Shown here: positions 16,766 through 26,305 of the stretch, piece by piece
How the letters are laid out: every line of letters starts with the position of its first letter
How positions within the stretch are numbered: the stretch's first letter is position 1
From: Sedimentisphaerales bacterium
GTDB lineage: Bacteria; Planctomycetota; Phycisphaerae; Sedimentisphaerales; Anaerobacaceae
Assembly (NCBI GenBank): GCA_016935195.1
Contig: JAFGRL010000017.1
Coordinates: 1 to 64,000 of the forward strand
Reading direction: 5' to 3'
DNA length: 64,000 nt
Translations under genes and position numbers: made by a program
Notes under the pieces: model-generated
Databases searched by the model: none
Told to the model about the DNA's origin: nothing
What the model saw: only the letters and a program-made list of their open reading frames with translations

Positions 16766-18889
16766 TTAATGACCTGGCATTTTTGTGAGTCTGGCGAATT
16801 TGACCATCAGGCTTTTTTCCTGTCCTTTGTTAAATCTGACAGTCACCACACTGTTTTGCCCCATATCAACAAAATTTTTTACCACGCCGGGGCCGAAAGA
16901 TTTGTGAATCACTACCTGGCCTGCACGATAATGCGGGAGTTCATTATCTGCAATTTTGCTATCATCGGTGCTTTGCTCTTCTGCCGGCTGGGGCTCTATT
17001 GCCAGTTCATAGATAAACTGCGACGGCATCGTTCTGAGCTGCTGGCCCCGTATAGTTCGGTAGCGCGTGCAGCTTATACATAACGCATTTTTTGCCCGCG
17101 TCATACCTACAAAGAGAAGCCTGCGTTCTTCTTCCATCTCATCCTCATCGTCATAACTTCTCTCGTGCGGCAGCAGGCCGTCCTCTGTCCCTACTATAAA
17201 CACATTCTCAAATTCGAGCCCTTTTGCTGAATGCAGCGTCATAAGTGCCACCCTGCCGCTCGAAGGGTCATACACATCCACATCGCTAAAGAGTGATATC
17301 TGCTGAAGATAATCAACCAGAGACGGGCTTTCTGCGCTTTTATCATATTGCGCCGCCGAATTAATAAGTTCAGAAACGTTCTCTAAGGCACTTTCACCCT
17401 CAAAACCTGCATCTTTGAGCGATTTTTCCAGGCCCGATTCAGCAAATATGCTCTCTGTCAAAGATGCAACTCTGCCGGTACTTCGTTTCCTGAATTTCTC
17501 TATCATCCTCACAAACTGCTCAACTTTCGCCTTTGGGTTCTTTGATAAAGATTCAATATTTTCTATACGCTTTAAGGCATCAAAGAAGCTAATCGGGTGC
17601 GATGCACCATATCCGGCAATCCTTTCAATAGTCGTTTTGCCGATACCACGAGCCGGTGTGTTGATTATCCGAAGCAGAGCAATCTCATCGTCCGGATTTA
17701 CCAGAATCTTCAGATATGCAATCAAATCTCGAATCTCTTTTCTGTTATAGAATTCCACACCTCTGACAATCTGGTACGGCATATTAGCTTTTATAAAAGC
17801 CTCCTCCAGTGCCCGGCTTTGTGCATTGATGCGATAGAAAACCGCTATTTCATTTAATTGAACATCTTCGGCCTCCCGCAGCCGTTTTATCTGTTCGACA
17901 ACCGACTCAGCTTCGGCAGCTTCATCTTCAAAAACGTTAACCATAATGTCAGGGCCTAAACCTCTGGTAGGTATTAATCTTTTTTGTCTTCTATTTTGAT
18001 TAAATGAAATAAGTTTATCAGCTGCTTCGAGTATATTTGCAGCACTGCGGAAGTTCTCCTCAAGCCTTACAACCTTAGCATCGGGCCAGTCCTTTTCGAA
18101 AGCTAATATGTTCCGGATATCCGCACCTCGCCAGCGGTAAATAGACTGGTCGGGGTCACCTGTCACACAAATGTTATTGTGGGCCGAAACAAGTGCCCTG
18201 GTAATTCTATACTGCGAATGGTTTGTGTCTTGATATTCGTCGACAAGCAGAAATCTAAATCGCCTTGATAATTCTTCGCAAACCTTCGGATGTCTTTCCA
18301 ACAAAAAAGCAGCTTTCATTAAAAGGTCATCAAAGTCCATAGCATTGTGCTCTGTTAAAATCCCCTGGTATCTCTGGTAAATCCGCACCAGCCTTTTAGA
18401 GAAAAAATCATCAGCCTGGACATTGAAAGTCTCAACGTCGATAAGATTATTCTTCAGTGCCGATATCGCATTGAGCATTCGAGCAGGAGGAAAATTGCTC
18501 GTCTCTAACTCGCAATCTTTTACAGCCTGCTTGATGCATTTGCGTTGGTCTGCCGTATCGTAAATACTGAAACTATTCTTTACCTGTGCTTTAGCTGCAT
18601 ACTGACGCAGAATTCTAACACATAGAGAATGAAATGTGCTGATGTGTGAACCTGCCGTACAACCCAGTGCGGTTACCCGCTGGCGCATCTCGTCAGCTGC
18701 CTTATTCGTAAAAGTAATCGCACAGATATTCTGTGGACGAATCCCTGAGTCAATAAGCGATGCTATTCGATGTGTGATTACGCGGGTTTTGCCGCTTCCA
18801 GGACCGGCCAAAACAAGCATCGGTCCATCAATATGAAAAACAGCCTTTCTTTGGGATGGTGTTAGCTGGTCGTAGAGGCTTCTATGCAT
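16766..18889 (-). CDS. UvrD/PcrA-type superfamily 1 DNA helicase
   Basis: A 707-residue ATP-dependent 3'-5' DNA helicase. Visible motifs are the Q-motif region LTPSQRKAVFH, Walker A AGPGSGKTRVITHRI, CAITFTNKAADEM, the Walker B region LLVDEYQDTN, GDPDQSIYRWRGA, LEENFRSAANIL, and VALMTLHSAKGLEFENVFI near the C-terminal third. The C-terminus ends in the PcrA/UvrD-type Tudor-like segment (GPGVVKNFVDMGQNSVVTVRF). The length is normal for the family. It acts in excision and replication-fork repair. It follows the 585-residue membrane protein gene by 21 bases and is probably cotranscribed with the ABC transporter genes. Confidence 0.93.
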   Translation of the reverse strand: MHRSLYDQLTPSQRKAVFHIDGPMLVLAGPGSGKTRVITHRIASLIDSGIRPQNICAITFTNKAADEMRQRVTALGCTAGSHISTFHSLCVRILRQYAAKAQVKNSFSIYDTADQRKCIKQAVKDCELETSNFPPARMLNAISALKNNLIDVETFNVQADDFFSKRLVRIYQRYQGILTEHNAMDFDDLLMKAAFLLERHPKVCEELSRRFRFLLVDEYQDTNHSQYRITRALVSAHNNICVTGDPDQSIYRWRGADIRNILAFEKDWPDAKVVRLEENFRSAANILEAADKLISFNQNRRQKRLIPTRGLGPDIMVNVFEDEAAEAESVVEQIKRLREAEDVQLNEIAVFYRINAQSRALEEAFIKANMPYQIVRGVEFYNRKEIRDLIAYLKILVNPDDEIALLRIINTPARGIGKTTIERIAGYGASHPISFFDALKRIENIESLSKNPKAKVEQFVRMIEKFRKRSTGRVASLTESIFAESGLEKSLKDAGFEGESALENVSELINSAAQYDKSAESPSLVDYLQQISLFSDVDVYDPSSGRVALMTLHSAKGLEFENVFIVGTEDGLLPHERSYDDEDEMEEERRLLFVGMTRAKNALCISCTRYRTIRGQQLRTMPSQFIYELAIEPQPAEEQSTDDSKIADNELPHYRAGQVVIHKSFGPGVVKNFVDMGQNSVVTVRFNKGQEKSLMVKFARLTKMPGH

Positions 18890-18910
18890 GACAAATGCTG
18901 AATCTGTACA

Positions 18911-20668
18911 TCATTTAGATTTTTCTGACTCTTCCAATAATTTGCGTTCCTGCTGTTCCAATTGTTCGGCAAGCTTGGGCCTTTCGAGTCTTATCCTGCC
19001 AAGTAAATTACGCCTTAGATTTGGCGGATACTGCCAGTCTTCAAGAAAATCCACAAGCGCAAAGTATCTTAACAATTTAATATCAGGAAGGTCAATCCTT
19101 TGATCATCAGAATACATCGATTGATAGTGCCTGTACACTTCTTTAGCCAATTTTTCTCTGCCGAATGCCTCGTCATCATCATGCATGGCATATCTGAAGT
19201 AACTCTCTCGAAACAGCATTGTCACCATCTCCTTGGCGTCGTATATATGCATACTCTTTAGTTCATCTATCAAGCGGTTCCTGGCAAATTGTACTAATGA
19301 GACATTATATTCTTTCCGCGGGTACATTTTGCGAAGCTGGTTGAAGATTTTAAGTGCCTGGGGCTGTAAGCCGCCCTGGTAAAACACAAGCACTGCATTT
19401 ATCAGCATACTGCGATGGCCATTGGTAAGTGACTCGTAAACGCCTTGTCTCGCTATATCTTTATATTTATTGAGAATTGCAAGCATCGCCTCATTATAGG
19501 TTACGAACATCCTCAAATCAGGTCGCAGGAATATTTCGTCGCTGGTCGCTGGCGACTCGTTGCTCGACTCGGCGGTCACAGGCTTGTAGATGTATATCTT
19601 TCCGTGCCTAAAGAGGTTCTGCAGGCTGTGTGCCACAATTCTGTCTGTGTTGGTTTCGTCGATAGAGTATTCTTTTTTGCCTGCAACCTCTAATCCCTTC
19701 ACTGCCCAGTAAATTGCGTGGCTGTCGGGATGGCGCCAATCCAGCGACAAATGCTTATTCGGATCGGTCCAGTCGATGGGCCCGTACTTGTGATTTAAAT
19801 CGTTCATCAAAGCCGGCTCGAGCTTCCAAACATTGCGAAGCTGATAAGCCTTTGCGAAAGTGTCGAATTTCTCTAATGCTTTGCTGCCGCGAAAATTGTC
19901 GATTACCTTAAAAGCCGTCGGCTTAAACCTGCCGGGCTTTTGCCTCAAAGCCAAATATTTGCTCACTAACTTGTCATCGATGCCAAAGCTCTCATCAGCC
20001 GAAGCCAGTGCCTCAATTAACGAAGCTACGTTCGAATCTTTGATGATTTCCTCAAGTTTGGCAGGTGCTTTGGTAAGAGCCTCAAAATACTCTTTATTCG
20101 CCGGCCCAAGCAGAGGCTCTATTGCCAGGGCTAACTGCAATTTATAATACTTATGTGTATCATCTGTAACTGCTCCTATCTTGCTCTGGAATATCCAGGC
20201 AAGCTGGCGATAAAGCAAAATACTATTGGGATTGAGAGGAATCCCCCTGTCGCGCAAAAGCTCATAGCCGTTCTTGACCCATCTCCATCGCTGCTGTGGC
20301 TGAGATGCCGGCATCGCTACAGAGATATTGTAAGCCATATTCCAGGAGTGAAACTCCCATACCTTTGCAAAACGAGGCTGCAGGAACGTAATCCATTCTG
20401 CGAGCTGCTTGGCATCAAAAAACTGCCCCTTATTCTTGAGCTCGTCGGCACGGATCCACAGCACATCAACAACAAGCCCCCGGAAAGCTCCCATCGCAAC
20501 TGTAGCAAATGCCAATGAAGGCGGAGCATTCTCGAGCGGCTCATTTGCCACTAACTTCATCTTATGACGCTGAGAATTTATATAATCAAGCTGACTGGCC
20601 GCAACAATAAGCAGGCCCGCTGCAACAACAATACATACGCACAAGATTAAAACGTCTCTATAACTCAT
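18911..20668 (-). CDS. Membrane-anchored helical protein linked to ABC transporter
   Basis: This 585-residue protein has one N-terminal membrane helix (ILCVCIVVAAGLLIVAAS) and a long soluble part rich in helix pairs with TPR-like spacing, such as LAEWITFLQPRFAKVWEFHSWNMAYNISV and ALKIFNQLRKMYPRK. I do not recognise a named family, though the arrangement resembles conserved planctomycete proteins found with ABC-2 transporters. It follows the permease gene by 66 bases on the same strand and precedes uvrD. It may be a periplasmic partner of the transporter; this is inferred from neighbourhood only. Confidence 0.7.
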   Translation of the reverse strand: MSYRDVLILCVCIVVAAGLLIVAASQLDYINSQRHKMKLVANEPLENAPPSLAFATVAMGAFRGLVVDVLWIRADELKNKGQFFDAKQLAEWITFLQPRFAKVWEFHSWNMAYNISVAMPASQPQQRWRWVKNGYELLRDRGIPLNPNSILLYRQLAWIFQSKIGAVTDDTHKYYKLQLALAIEPLLGPANKEYFEALTKAPAKLEEIIKDSNVASLIEALASADESFGIDDKLVSKYLALRQKPGRFKPTAFKVIDNFRGSKALEKFDTFAKAYQLRNVWKLEPALMNDLNHKYGPIDWTDPNKHLSLDWRHPDSHAIYWAVKGLEVAGKKEYSIDETNTDRIVAHSLQNLFRHGKIYIYKPVTAESSNESPATSDEIFLRPDLRMFVTYNEAMLAILNKYKDIARQGVYESLTNGHRSMLINAVLVFYQGGLQPQALKIFNQLRKMYPRKEYNVSLVQFARNRLIDELKSMHIYDAKEMVTMLFRESYFRYAMHDDDEAFGREKLAKEVYRHYQSMYSDDQRIDLPDIKLLRYFALVDFLEDWQYPPNLRRNLLGRIRLERPKLAEQLEQQERKLLEESEKSK

Positions 20669-20734
20669 AATATATTGTCTATCCTCAGCTACCCCGTATT
20701 AAATCCGCACCGTATCGTAAACAAGCTCAAAAAA

Positions 20735-22114
20735 TCAGATGGTAATCTTTGCTATCTCTCGATAACTGAAAATCAAAAGGGCCAATAGCAACAGAAAGCC
20801 CGCCTTTAATATCACCATAACAGATGCAGCCTTAGCGACAATAAACCAGCTCAACAATCGGCCCGGTACTAAATATTTTGACGGATTGACCTTATCGAAC
20901 TGTGGAAGAAGTTGGACTATCGGCTTGAGAGTATAAGTGTACACGCTGGGCAGCTCTCCACCGAGAAGATTAAATGATTCCATAATAAAGCCGCTGATTG
21001 TACCTGTGAACAAAACCACTAAACACAATAAAATTGAAACCGGAAGCGATAGAAAACTTGCCGCTAATATGCCAAGAGCTGCAAGGAAAATCAGTCGAAA
21101 CAGAATTATTAAAACTGCCCTTATATAATTTGCTCCAAAAGTGTCGGCCTTGTAGAGCACTTCCAGACCATCTTCAGGCGGAAAAAACACTATCGTATCA
21201 TTCAGGCCAACATTGAAAAACCGCACTGCCAAATACCCATCAGCAGCAACAGCATCGGCAGGGACCTCCATCTCTCGAAAGGTGCGAATTATGTCTTTAC
21301 GCTCAAACTGATAGATGCCGGTCTCAACTTTTGTGCCATATCTTAAGGGGCGGTCATCGCCCACAAGCCACCGGCTGTATATCTGCAAATCCGGAGGATT
21401 TACAGAAACATCGTACTTGAACTTGATAAACAGACTTTCATCAGGATCCAAAAGCTCGATATTGTGAAATTCCCAGCCTATCTCTTGTCCGGCCAAGACA
21501 GCACGTTTGGCGTACTTCTTCTGACTGGTTATCTGATTAATTATTCTGTTCCTGACGGCCTTATTCTCCGAAGCGCCTGCAGGAAGCTGGTGTGTCCTTT
21601 CGAGCTTCTTGTAGGTTTCAAGAACTTCCTTGCTAACATCCTGTACTCGAGGTGTCAAACCTGCCCGGGCAGTGTAAAATTCATTTCGCGCCGCAGCCAG
21701 CTCTTCGGCGGCGGCATCAGAAAACTTAAGGCTGTAATACACAACTGCAAATATCAGACTCGAAAAAACTACCAGAAGTCCGGTACTTAGTAATATCACG
21801 CCGAGCAGCTTGCCGGCAACCAGCTCGAAACGTCGAACCGGTTTGGTCAAAACCATATATATTTGCCTTTGCTCGAGGTCGCTGGTCATTGTGTATATCG
21901 AGCAGATAATTGCCAGCAGAGATAACAGCAGGCTTGTCAGCGAAAGGCCATAGCTGACAAATGTCTGCAGCCGACCTTTAACTGTTCCATCGCCAGTTGC
22001 AGTTGCTCCCATAACAGGAAGTAAAATCAGCATCAGCACTACAAAAACAATTGCTATTTTAAGCCGAAGTGCCTGCTTAATGGTATTTACCGCGATTGCC
22101 CAGATGCTATGCAT
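20735..22114 (-). CDS. ABC-2 type transporter permease
   Basis: A 459-residue permease from the preferred start MHSIWAIAVNTIKQAL. The longer ORF begins inside the ATPase gene and its extra 40 residues do not look like a permease. It opens with one membrane helix, has a large periplasmic domain (about 150-340) and four or five C-terminal helices. It carries the cytoplasmic loop SDLEQRQIYMVLTKPVRRFELVAGKLLG, typical of ABC-2 permeases. Its start overlaps the stop of the ATPase by 8 bases, indicating coupled translation, so the two subunits form one transporter. Substrate unknown. Confidence 0.85.
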   Translation of the reverse strand: MHSIWAIAVNTIKQALRLKIAIVFVVLMLILLPVMGATATGDGTVKGRLQTFVSYGLSLTSLLLSLLAIICSIYTMTSDLEQRQIYMVLTKPVRRFELVAGKLLGVILLSTGLLVVFSSLIFAVVYYSLKFSDAAAEELAAARNEFYTARAGLTPRVQDVSKEVLETYKKLERTHQLPAGASENKAVRNRIINQITSQKKYAKRAVLAGQEIGWEFHNIELLDPDESLFIKFKYDVSVNPPDLQIYSRWLVGDDRPLRYGTKVETGIYQFERKDIIRTFREMEVPADAVAADGYLAVRFFNVGLNDTIVFFPPEDGLEVLYKADTFGANYIRAVLIILFRLIFLAALGILAASFLSLPVSILLCLVVLFTGTISGFIMESFNLLGGELPSVYTYTLKPIVQLLPQFDKVNPSKYLVPGRLLSWFIVAKAASVMVILKAGFLLLLALLIFSYREIAKITI

Positions 22115-23396
22115 TGTCGGAATTCCCTGAATTATTTTTGTCCTCCGTAAGTCCTTGGGACTGCTTTCCATAAGGAGTCCTTCGGACTTTATTTTCCTCT
22201 TGGCGGTTTTTGCCTGCCAATTGATCCAGGACACCTTTTTTGATTTTTTCCTGCTGCTGGGCTTGATCTGTCACCGGCTCAGCTTGCTCAACAGGCTTAT
22301 GGCTAATCGGCTCCTTCTGCTCGGCAAGTCTCTTAAGGAGCTTCTCGTCCGGTTTTGGCGCAGCCGGCTTAGTTTGCAGAACCCCGGACTTTTCTCCGTA
22401 AGGAGTCCCGAGGACTGCCCTTTCCTTCTTAGCCTGGCCTTTGCCGGATACGGGCGCAGAAACTAATTTATCCAGAATGCTCTTTTCTATTGTTTGCGCT
22501 TTTAAGAAATCACCTATCTGAGTTGTGCTGACAGCGCCACTGGTAGTTTGGGCCTGCTGGGCTGCAGCAACGGTTTTGATAAAGAATGTCTCGAGCTTAT
22601 CCATAGGCGATGTTACAACACACTGCTGCTTCTCATTGGCAATAACCTCCTTTATCGTCTCTATCGCTTTACTACTTATAGAACCTGTGGTTATCTGCAT
22701 CTTGTTCGTCTGGGCCAGCAGCTCTTGTACATTCCCTTCGGATTGAATTCTGCCGCCATATAGAACAGCAATTCTATCGCAAATATCCTCCACATCGGCC
22801 AGCAGATGGCTGCAAAGCAGCACGGTTTTACCACGTCTGGCAAGTTCTAAAATCAAATCCTTTATCTGCTTTGTCCCAATTGGGTCAAGTCCCGTAGTCG
22901 GCTCATCCAGTATTAATAAGTCCGGATCATTGATAAGGGCCTGGGCCAGGCCTATCCGCCTTGCCATACCTTTCGAATATGTCCCGACAGGCCTGTTTGC
23001 GACAGCCTTTAATCCGACCATATCGAGAAGTGCCTCTGTCCGCATCTTTCTTACTTTATGACCAAGATCAAAGAGCCTGCCATAAAAATCCAGCGTCTCC
23101 CGCGCATTTAAATACCTGTATAAATATGACTCCTCCGGCAGAAAGCCGATTCTGGCGCTTATCTTTGGATCACTGGTTTGGCCGCTCAAAACAACTGATC
23201 TGCCTTTGGTCGGATAAAGCAGACCAAGCAGCATCTTCAATGTGGTCGTTTTTCCAGACCCATTAGGACCTAAAAGCCCAAATACTTCGCCGTCCCGGAC
23301 CTTCAAATTCAGGTCCTCAACCGCATAAACTTTTTCCCTGCCCCACCAGTCGGAGAAAATCTTTGTCAGTGAAAATGTCTCAACAGCATATTCCAT
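22107..23396 (-). CDS. ABC transporter ATPase with repeat-bearing C-terminal extension
   Basis: A 429-residue ATPase. The first 220 residues are a standard ABC domain: Walker A GPNGSGKTT, signature YSKGMARRIGLAQAL and Walker B LLILDEPTTGLDP. Beyond about residue 225 is an extension not needed for ATPase activity. It holds two related modules of about 40 residues, each with an [IV]LD[KQ]L helix start and a TPYG[EK][KQ]S motif. The DNA encoding the TPYG motifs consists of copies of a palindromic element that also occurs between genes in this window, so the extension may have grown by repeat insertion. The gene is coupled to the downstream permease by an 8-base overlap. Confidence 0.88.
   Translation of the reverse strand: MEYAVETFSLTKIFSDWWGREKVYAVEDLNLKVRDGEVFGLLGPNGSGKTTTLKMLLGLLYPTKGRSVVLSGQTSDPKISARIGFLPEESYLYRYLNARETLDFYGRLFDLGHKVRKMRTEALLDMVGLKAVANRPVGTYSKGMARRIGLAQALINDPDLLILDEPTTGLDPIGTKQIKDLILELARRGKTVLLCSHLLADVEDICDRIAVLYGGRIQSEGNVQELLAQTNKMQITTGSISSKAIETIKEVIANEKQQCVVTSPMDKLETFFIKTVAAAQQAQTTSGAVSTTQIGDFLKAQTIEKSILDKLVSAPVSGKGQAKKERAVLGTPYGEKSGVLQTKPAAPKPDEKLLKRLAEQKEPISHKPVEQAEPVTDQAQQQEKIKKGVLDQLAGKNRQEENKVRRTPYGKQSQGLTEDKNNSGNSDNA
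22151..22188. repeat. Two in-gene units of the double-hairpin element
   Basis: GTCC-TTG-GGACT (22151-22162) and CCATAAGGAGTCCTTCGGACT (22168-22188) are partial and full units of the AGTCC-N3-GGACT / CTCC-N4-GGAG element. Both lie in the coding sequence of the ABC ATPase, near its C-terminus, where they encode the RTPYGKQSQGLTE region. Confidence 0.7.
22394..22416. repeat. In-gene unit of the double-hairpin element
   Basis: A complete unit: CTCC-GTAA-GGAG overlapping AGTCC-CGA-GGACT, sharing the AG and competing for the GGAGTCC segment. It is read in frame as LGTPYGE in the ABC ATPase extension. Confidence 0.75.
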
Positions 23397-23451
23397 AGCC
23401 TAAGCCCTCGAAACCATATCGATGTGGTGGTTTAACCTTTTATGTTGCTGT

Positions 23452-25383
23452 TTACACCACCTGTCCGGCATGCTCAAGCTCCTCGCCGTATCGAATAAGA
23501 CGGGCACTATTGAAAACCACGACCAGCGAACTGGCGAAGTGCAAAAAGGCTGCCAGCTGCGGCAGAATAAATTGAGAAGCAGAAATCCCAAGCACGATAA
23601 AAAGTATTCCAAATGCAAGATTCTGTTGTATCACTCTGCGGGTCTTACGCGATAACCTCACAAGCACAGCCAGCCTTCTCAAGTCATTGCTCATTAGTGC
23701 AATCGAAGCAGAGTTTATGGCAACGTCGCTGCCGGCAGCTCCCATTGCTACACCCAGATCACCTGCCGCAAGAGCTGGAGCATCATTGATACCATCTCCG
23801 ACCACAACCACAGCGTGTCCGTCCTCCTTCATTTGCTCGACGATGGCCAATTTGTCCTGAGGCAAACAATTTGCCTTATAATCTGTACAGCCTAATTCCG
23901 CAGCAACCCTGTTGGCTACTTCATCGCGGTCACCTGTAAGCATTGTAGTTCGCCTGATACCTATATTAAACAAATCACTAAATGCCTGATATGCTTCAGG
24001 CCTGGTTTTGTCCTGCAATGCTATCCAGCCTATGCACCTGCTGTCCTTGGCAACGTATAGAGTGCTAAAACCTTGTTCCTCGTCAAGAGCAGGGTCGCTT
24101 ATGCCGCTCAAATCAATGTCATTTTCCTTAAGAAATGACTCTCTTCCTACCATCACCCTGAATGAGTCAACCGAAGCGGTTACTCCTTTACCCGGAACTT
24201 CCTTAAAATCCGACGTTCCCGGCAGAGGCAGATTCGCTTCTTTTGCAACTTCGTGCAGTGCCCGTGCCACGGGGTGTTTGCTCATCTGCTCGGCAGATGC
24301 TGCCACCGACAACAGCTCAGCAGGTTCAATTCCTTCTGCCGGTGTTAGCTTTGTCACATACAATCGGCCGGTCGTTACCGTACCGGTCTTATCGAACACA
24401 ATCGCTGTTATTTTGCCCGCCAACTCAAGGTCAGCAACATTCTTTATCAAAACACCTAAACGAGCAGCAGCTGAAATTGCCGCAACCATTGCTGTCGGTG
24501 TCGCCAATATCAAAGTGCAGGGACAGGCAATAACAAGTATGGTAATTGCCTGGTTTACGTTTCTCGTAAAAAATAAGGCGATTCCTGCAATCATCAAAAT
24601 AGTTGGTACATACCACCTTACATAGCGGTCTATTATCCGCATAATCGGAATTCTTGTCTTCTCTGCCTGCATAATCAACGTTTGAACTTTGCCTAAGGTG
24701 GTATCCTTTCCTGCCTTGGTAACTTTTATATCAAGAACACCGGTTAGATTATTAGTCCCCGCAAAGACCTGCATTCCAGGTACCTTATCAACCGGCAAAG
24801 ACTCTCCGGTTATCGAAGCCTCATTTACCGAACTAAGCCCGCTGATAATCTCCCCATCGGCAGGTATATTATCGCCCGGCCTGACCCGCACACAGTCAGC
24901 TGGTTTGAGCACACTTACTTTAACTTCTCTTTCGTTACCCGGGCTGTCGAGAAGGTTTGCCTTCTTTGGCGTAAGCTTTATTAAAGATTCAATTGATGCA
25001 CGAGCGCCAAGAGCCGTACGGGTTTCAATAAGCTGGCTGAGCAGCATGAAAAATCCGATTATGCCGGCGACCAGATAGTTTTGCATAGCAAAGGCGGCAA
25101 TAATTGCCAAAGCAGCCAGCTCATCCATATGAGATTCACGCTTAAACAGACACCTGGCTGCGTGGAAAACAATCGGACCTCCGAGCAGAATTGCTCCTAA
25201 TATCGCAAAGAACTCTACATTGAAGCTTCCGCTGCCGTAAAAAAACCGTCCGAGCTGGCTGTTTATCAGCAAAACACCTCCTGCCAATGTGCCTAATAAA
25301 GCTATACTGATGCGAAGCTGCCTGCCGCGTGTGTAGTCACCGGCAATATCTTCCTTGAAATGTAAATGTTCATGAGCCATCAT
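23452..25383 (-). CDS. P1B-type heavy-metal transporting ATPase
   Basis: A 643-residue metal-exporting P-type ATPase. Motifs are TGES (SITGESLPVDK), the membrane metal-site CPC in ACPCTLILATP, the phosphorylation motif DKTGTVTTG, the HP dipeptide in SKHPVARAL, and GDGINDAPALA. There is no N-terminal HMA domain; instead the start has a small His cluster (AHEHLHF). The last membrane helices (FASSLVVVFNSARLIRYGEE) resemble the Zn/Cd group but lack its usual His-Glu-Gly sequence, so the metal is uncertain. It follows a secreted TIM-barrel gene by 6 bases and precedes the ABC ATPase by 55, within a long minus-strand unit. Confidence 0.88.
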   Translation of the reverse strand: MMAHEHLHFKEDIAGDYTRGRQLRISIALLGTLAGGVLLINSQLGRFFYGSGSFNVEFFAILGAILLGGPIVFHAARCLFKRESHMDELAALAIIAAFAMQNYLVAGIIGFFMLLSQLIETRTALGARASIESLIKLTPKKANLLDSPGNEREVKVSVLKPADCVRVRPGDNIPADGEIISGLSSVNEASITGESLPVDKVPGMQVFAGTNNLTGVLDIKVTKAGKDTTLGKVQTLIMQAEKTRIPIMRIIDRYVRWYVPTILMIAGIALFFTRNVNQAITILVIACPCTLILATPTAMVAAISAAARLGVLIKNVADLELAGKITAIVFDKTGTVTTGRLYVTKLTPAEGIEPAELLSVAASAEQMSKHPVARALHEVAKEANLPLPGTSDFKEVPGKGVTASVDSFRVMVGRESFLKENDIDLSGISDPALDEEQGFSTLYVAKDSRCIGWIALQDKTRPEAYQAFSDLFNIGIRRTTMLTGDRDEVANRVAAELGCTDYKANCLPQDKLAIVEQMKEDGHAVVVVGDGINDAPALAAGDLGVAMGAAGSDVAINSASIALMSNDLRRLAVLVRLSRKTRRVIQQNLAFGILFIVLGISASQFILPQLAAFLHFASSLVVVFNSARLIRYGEELEHAGQVV

Positions 25384-25389
25384 TAATTC

Positions 25390-26289
25390 TTATTTACCTT
25401 TAAATTCGTTAGTTGTTTTATTGAAAAACTCGATACACTTTTTTATTTCAGGCGATGAATTTTCCCAGTTATATTCATATTCGATTGAAAAAACTCCCTT
25501 AAAGTTTTGACGTTTAAGTTCTGCCAGCATTTCTTTGGCCCTGCACTTGCCCGTCCCCCAAGGCACATCGTGTGCATCTGGGTCTTTAAGTTTGTTCAGG
25601 TCTTTGAAATGCAGAGATATTATTCGGCCTTTGAGTTTCCTGAGCATATCTACAGGCTCCAAGCCGGACCTGCTGAAGTGTCCGGTATCTGCGCATGCGC
25701 CTATCCACTTACTACGACCTTTGCAGGCTTTTAGAACTTTATCGGGATTCCAGTAGTGCGATGGTTTTGGATGGTTGTGTATAGCCAGCTTGATTTTGTA
25801 TTCCTTACACAATTGTTCTATCAAATCCAGGGCCTCTTCAGGAGGTTCAGAGACAATCGTTTCAATACCCATATCTTTTGCAAAGTCAAAAACCTTTCGA
25901 CACTCATCTTCATCTGCAGAAAGCGGCACTACGCCGTAGTTGACCAGCTTGACCTTGGCATCGGCCAGTTTCTTCTTGACCTCTGCTCTAAGCTCTGCCG
26001 GCATATTATGGCCAAATTTTACATCAGGCCTTTCGCTGCTGATCGACTGATTTGGATAACCTTCGATACAATTTAAACCCAGCGAAGCTGTCTTATCGAC
26101 TGCCTCATAGAATGTAAACTTTCTGAAGGTCCACGCTTGTATACCTAACCGCCATTCGTTATTGCTTTTGAGAGCTTTTTGCTCAGATTCCAATTCCTCA
26201 CTCCCATAGCAACTGCATGTCCAAACAACCAGACAAAAAAACAAAATCTTGAACAACACTTCAGTTTTACATATTTTGTTTCTAAACAT
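25390..26289 (-). CDS. Exported sugar isomerase/epimerase-like TIM-barrel protein
   Basis: This 299-residue protein has an N-terminal hydrophobic signal (VLFKILFFCLVVWTCSC) with a possible lipobox cysteine, then a xylose-isomerase-like TIM barrel. Metal-site motifs are LAIHNHPKPSHYWN, GACADTGHFSRSG, SLHFKDL and FSIEYEYNWENS. It resembles exported planctomycete and Bacteroidetes proteins that act with Gfo/Idh enzymes on oxidised sugars. Its setting is odd: it sits between an SPFH protein gene (16 bases) and a metal ATPase gene (6 bases), not in the sugar locus. Confidence 0.8.
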   Translation of the reverse strand: MFRNKICKTEVLFKILFFCLVVWTCSCYGSEELESEQKALKSNNEWRLGIQAWTFRKFTFYEAVDKTASLGLNCIEGYPNQSISSERPDVKFGHNMPAELRAEVKKKLADAKVKLVNYGVVPLSADEDECRKVFDFAKDMGIETIVSEPPEEALDLIEQLCKEYKIKLAIHNHPKPSHYWNPDKVLKACKGRSKWIGACADTGHFSRSGLEPVDMLRKLKGRIISLHFKDLNKLKDPDAHDVPWGTGKCRAKEMLAELKRQNFKGVFSIEYEYNWENSSPEIKKCIEFFNKTTNEFKGK

Positions 26290-26305
26290 ATATTAACCAA
26301 TATAA

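Noticed and set aside
20735-22234. Long N-terminal form of the ABC permease
   Set aside because: The extra 40 residues lie wholly within the ATPase gene and are unlike a permease; the inner ATG coupled to the ATPase stop is preferred.
23452-25383. Copper-type (CopA) assignment for the P1B ATPase
   Set aside because: The CPC motif alone is shared by several metal groups, there is no CxxC HMA domain, and the last helices resemble the Zn/Cd group more; metal left open.
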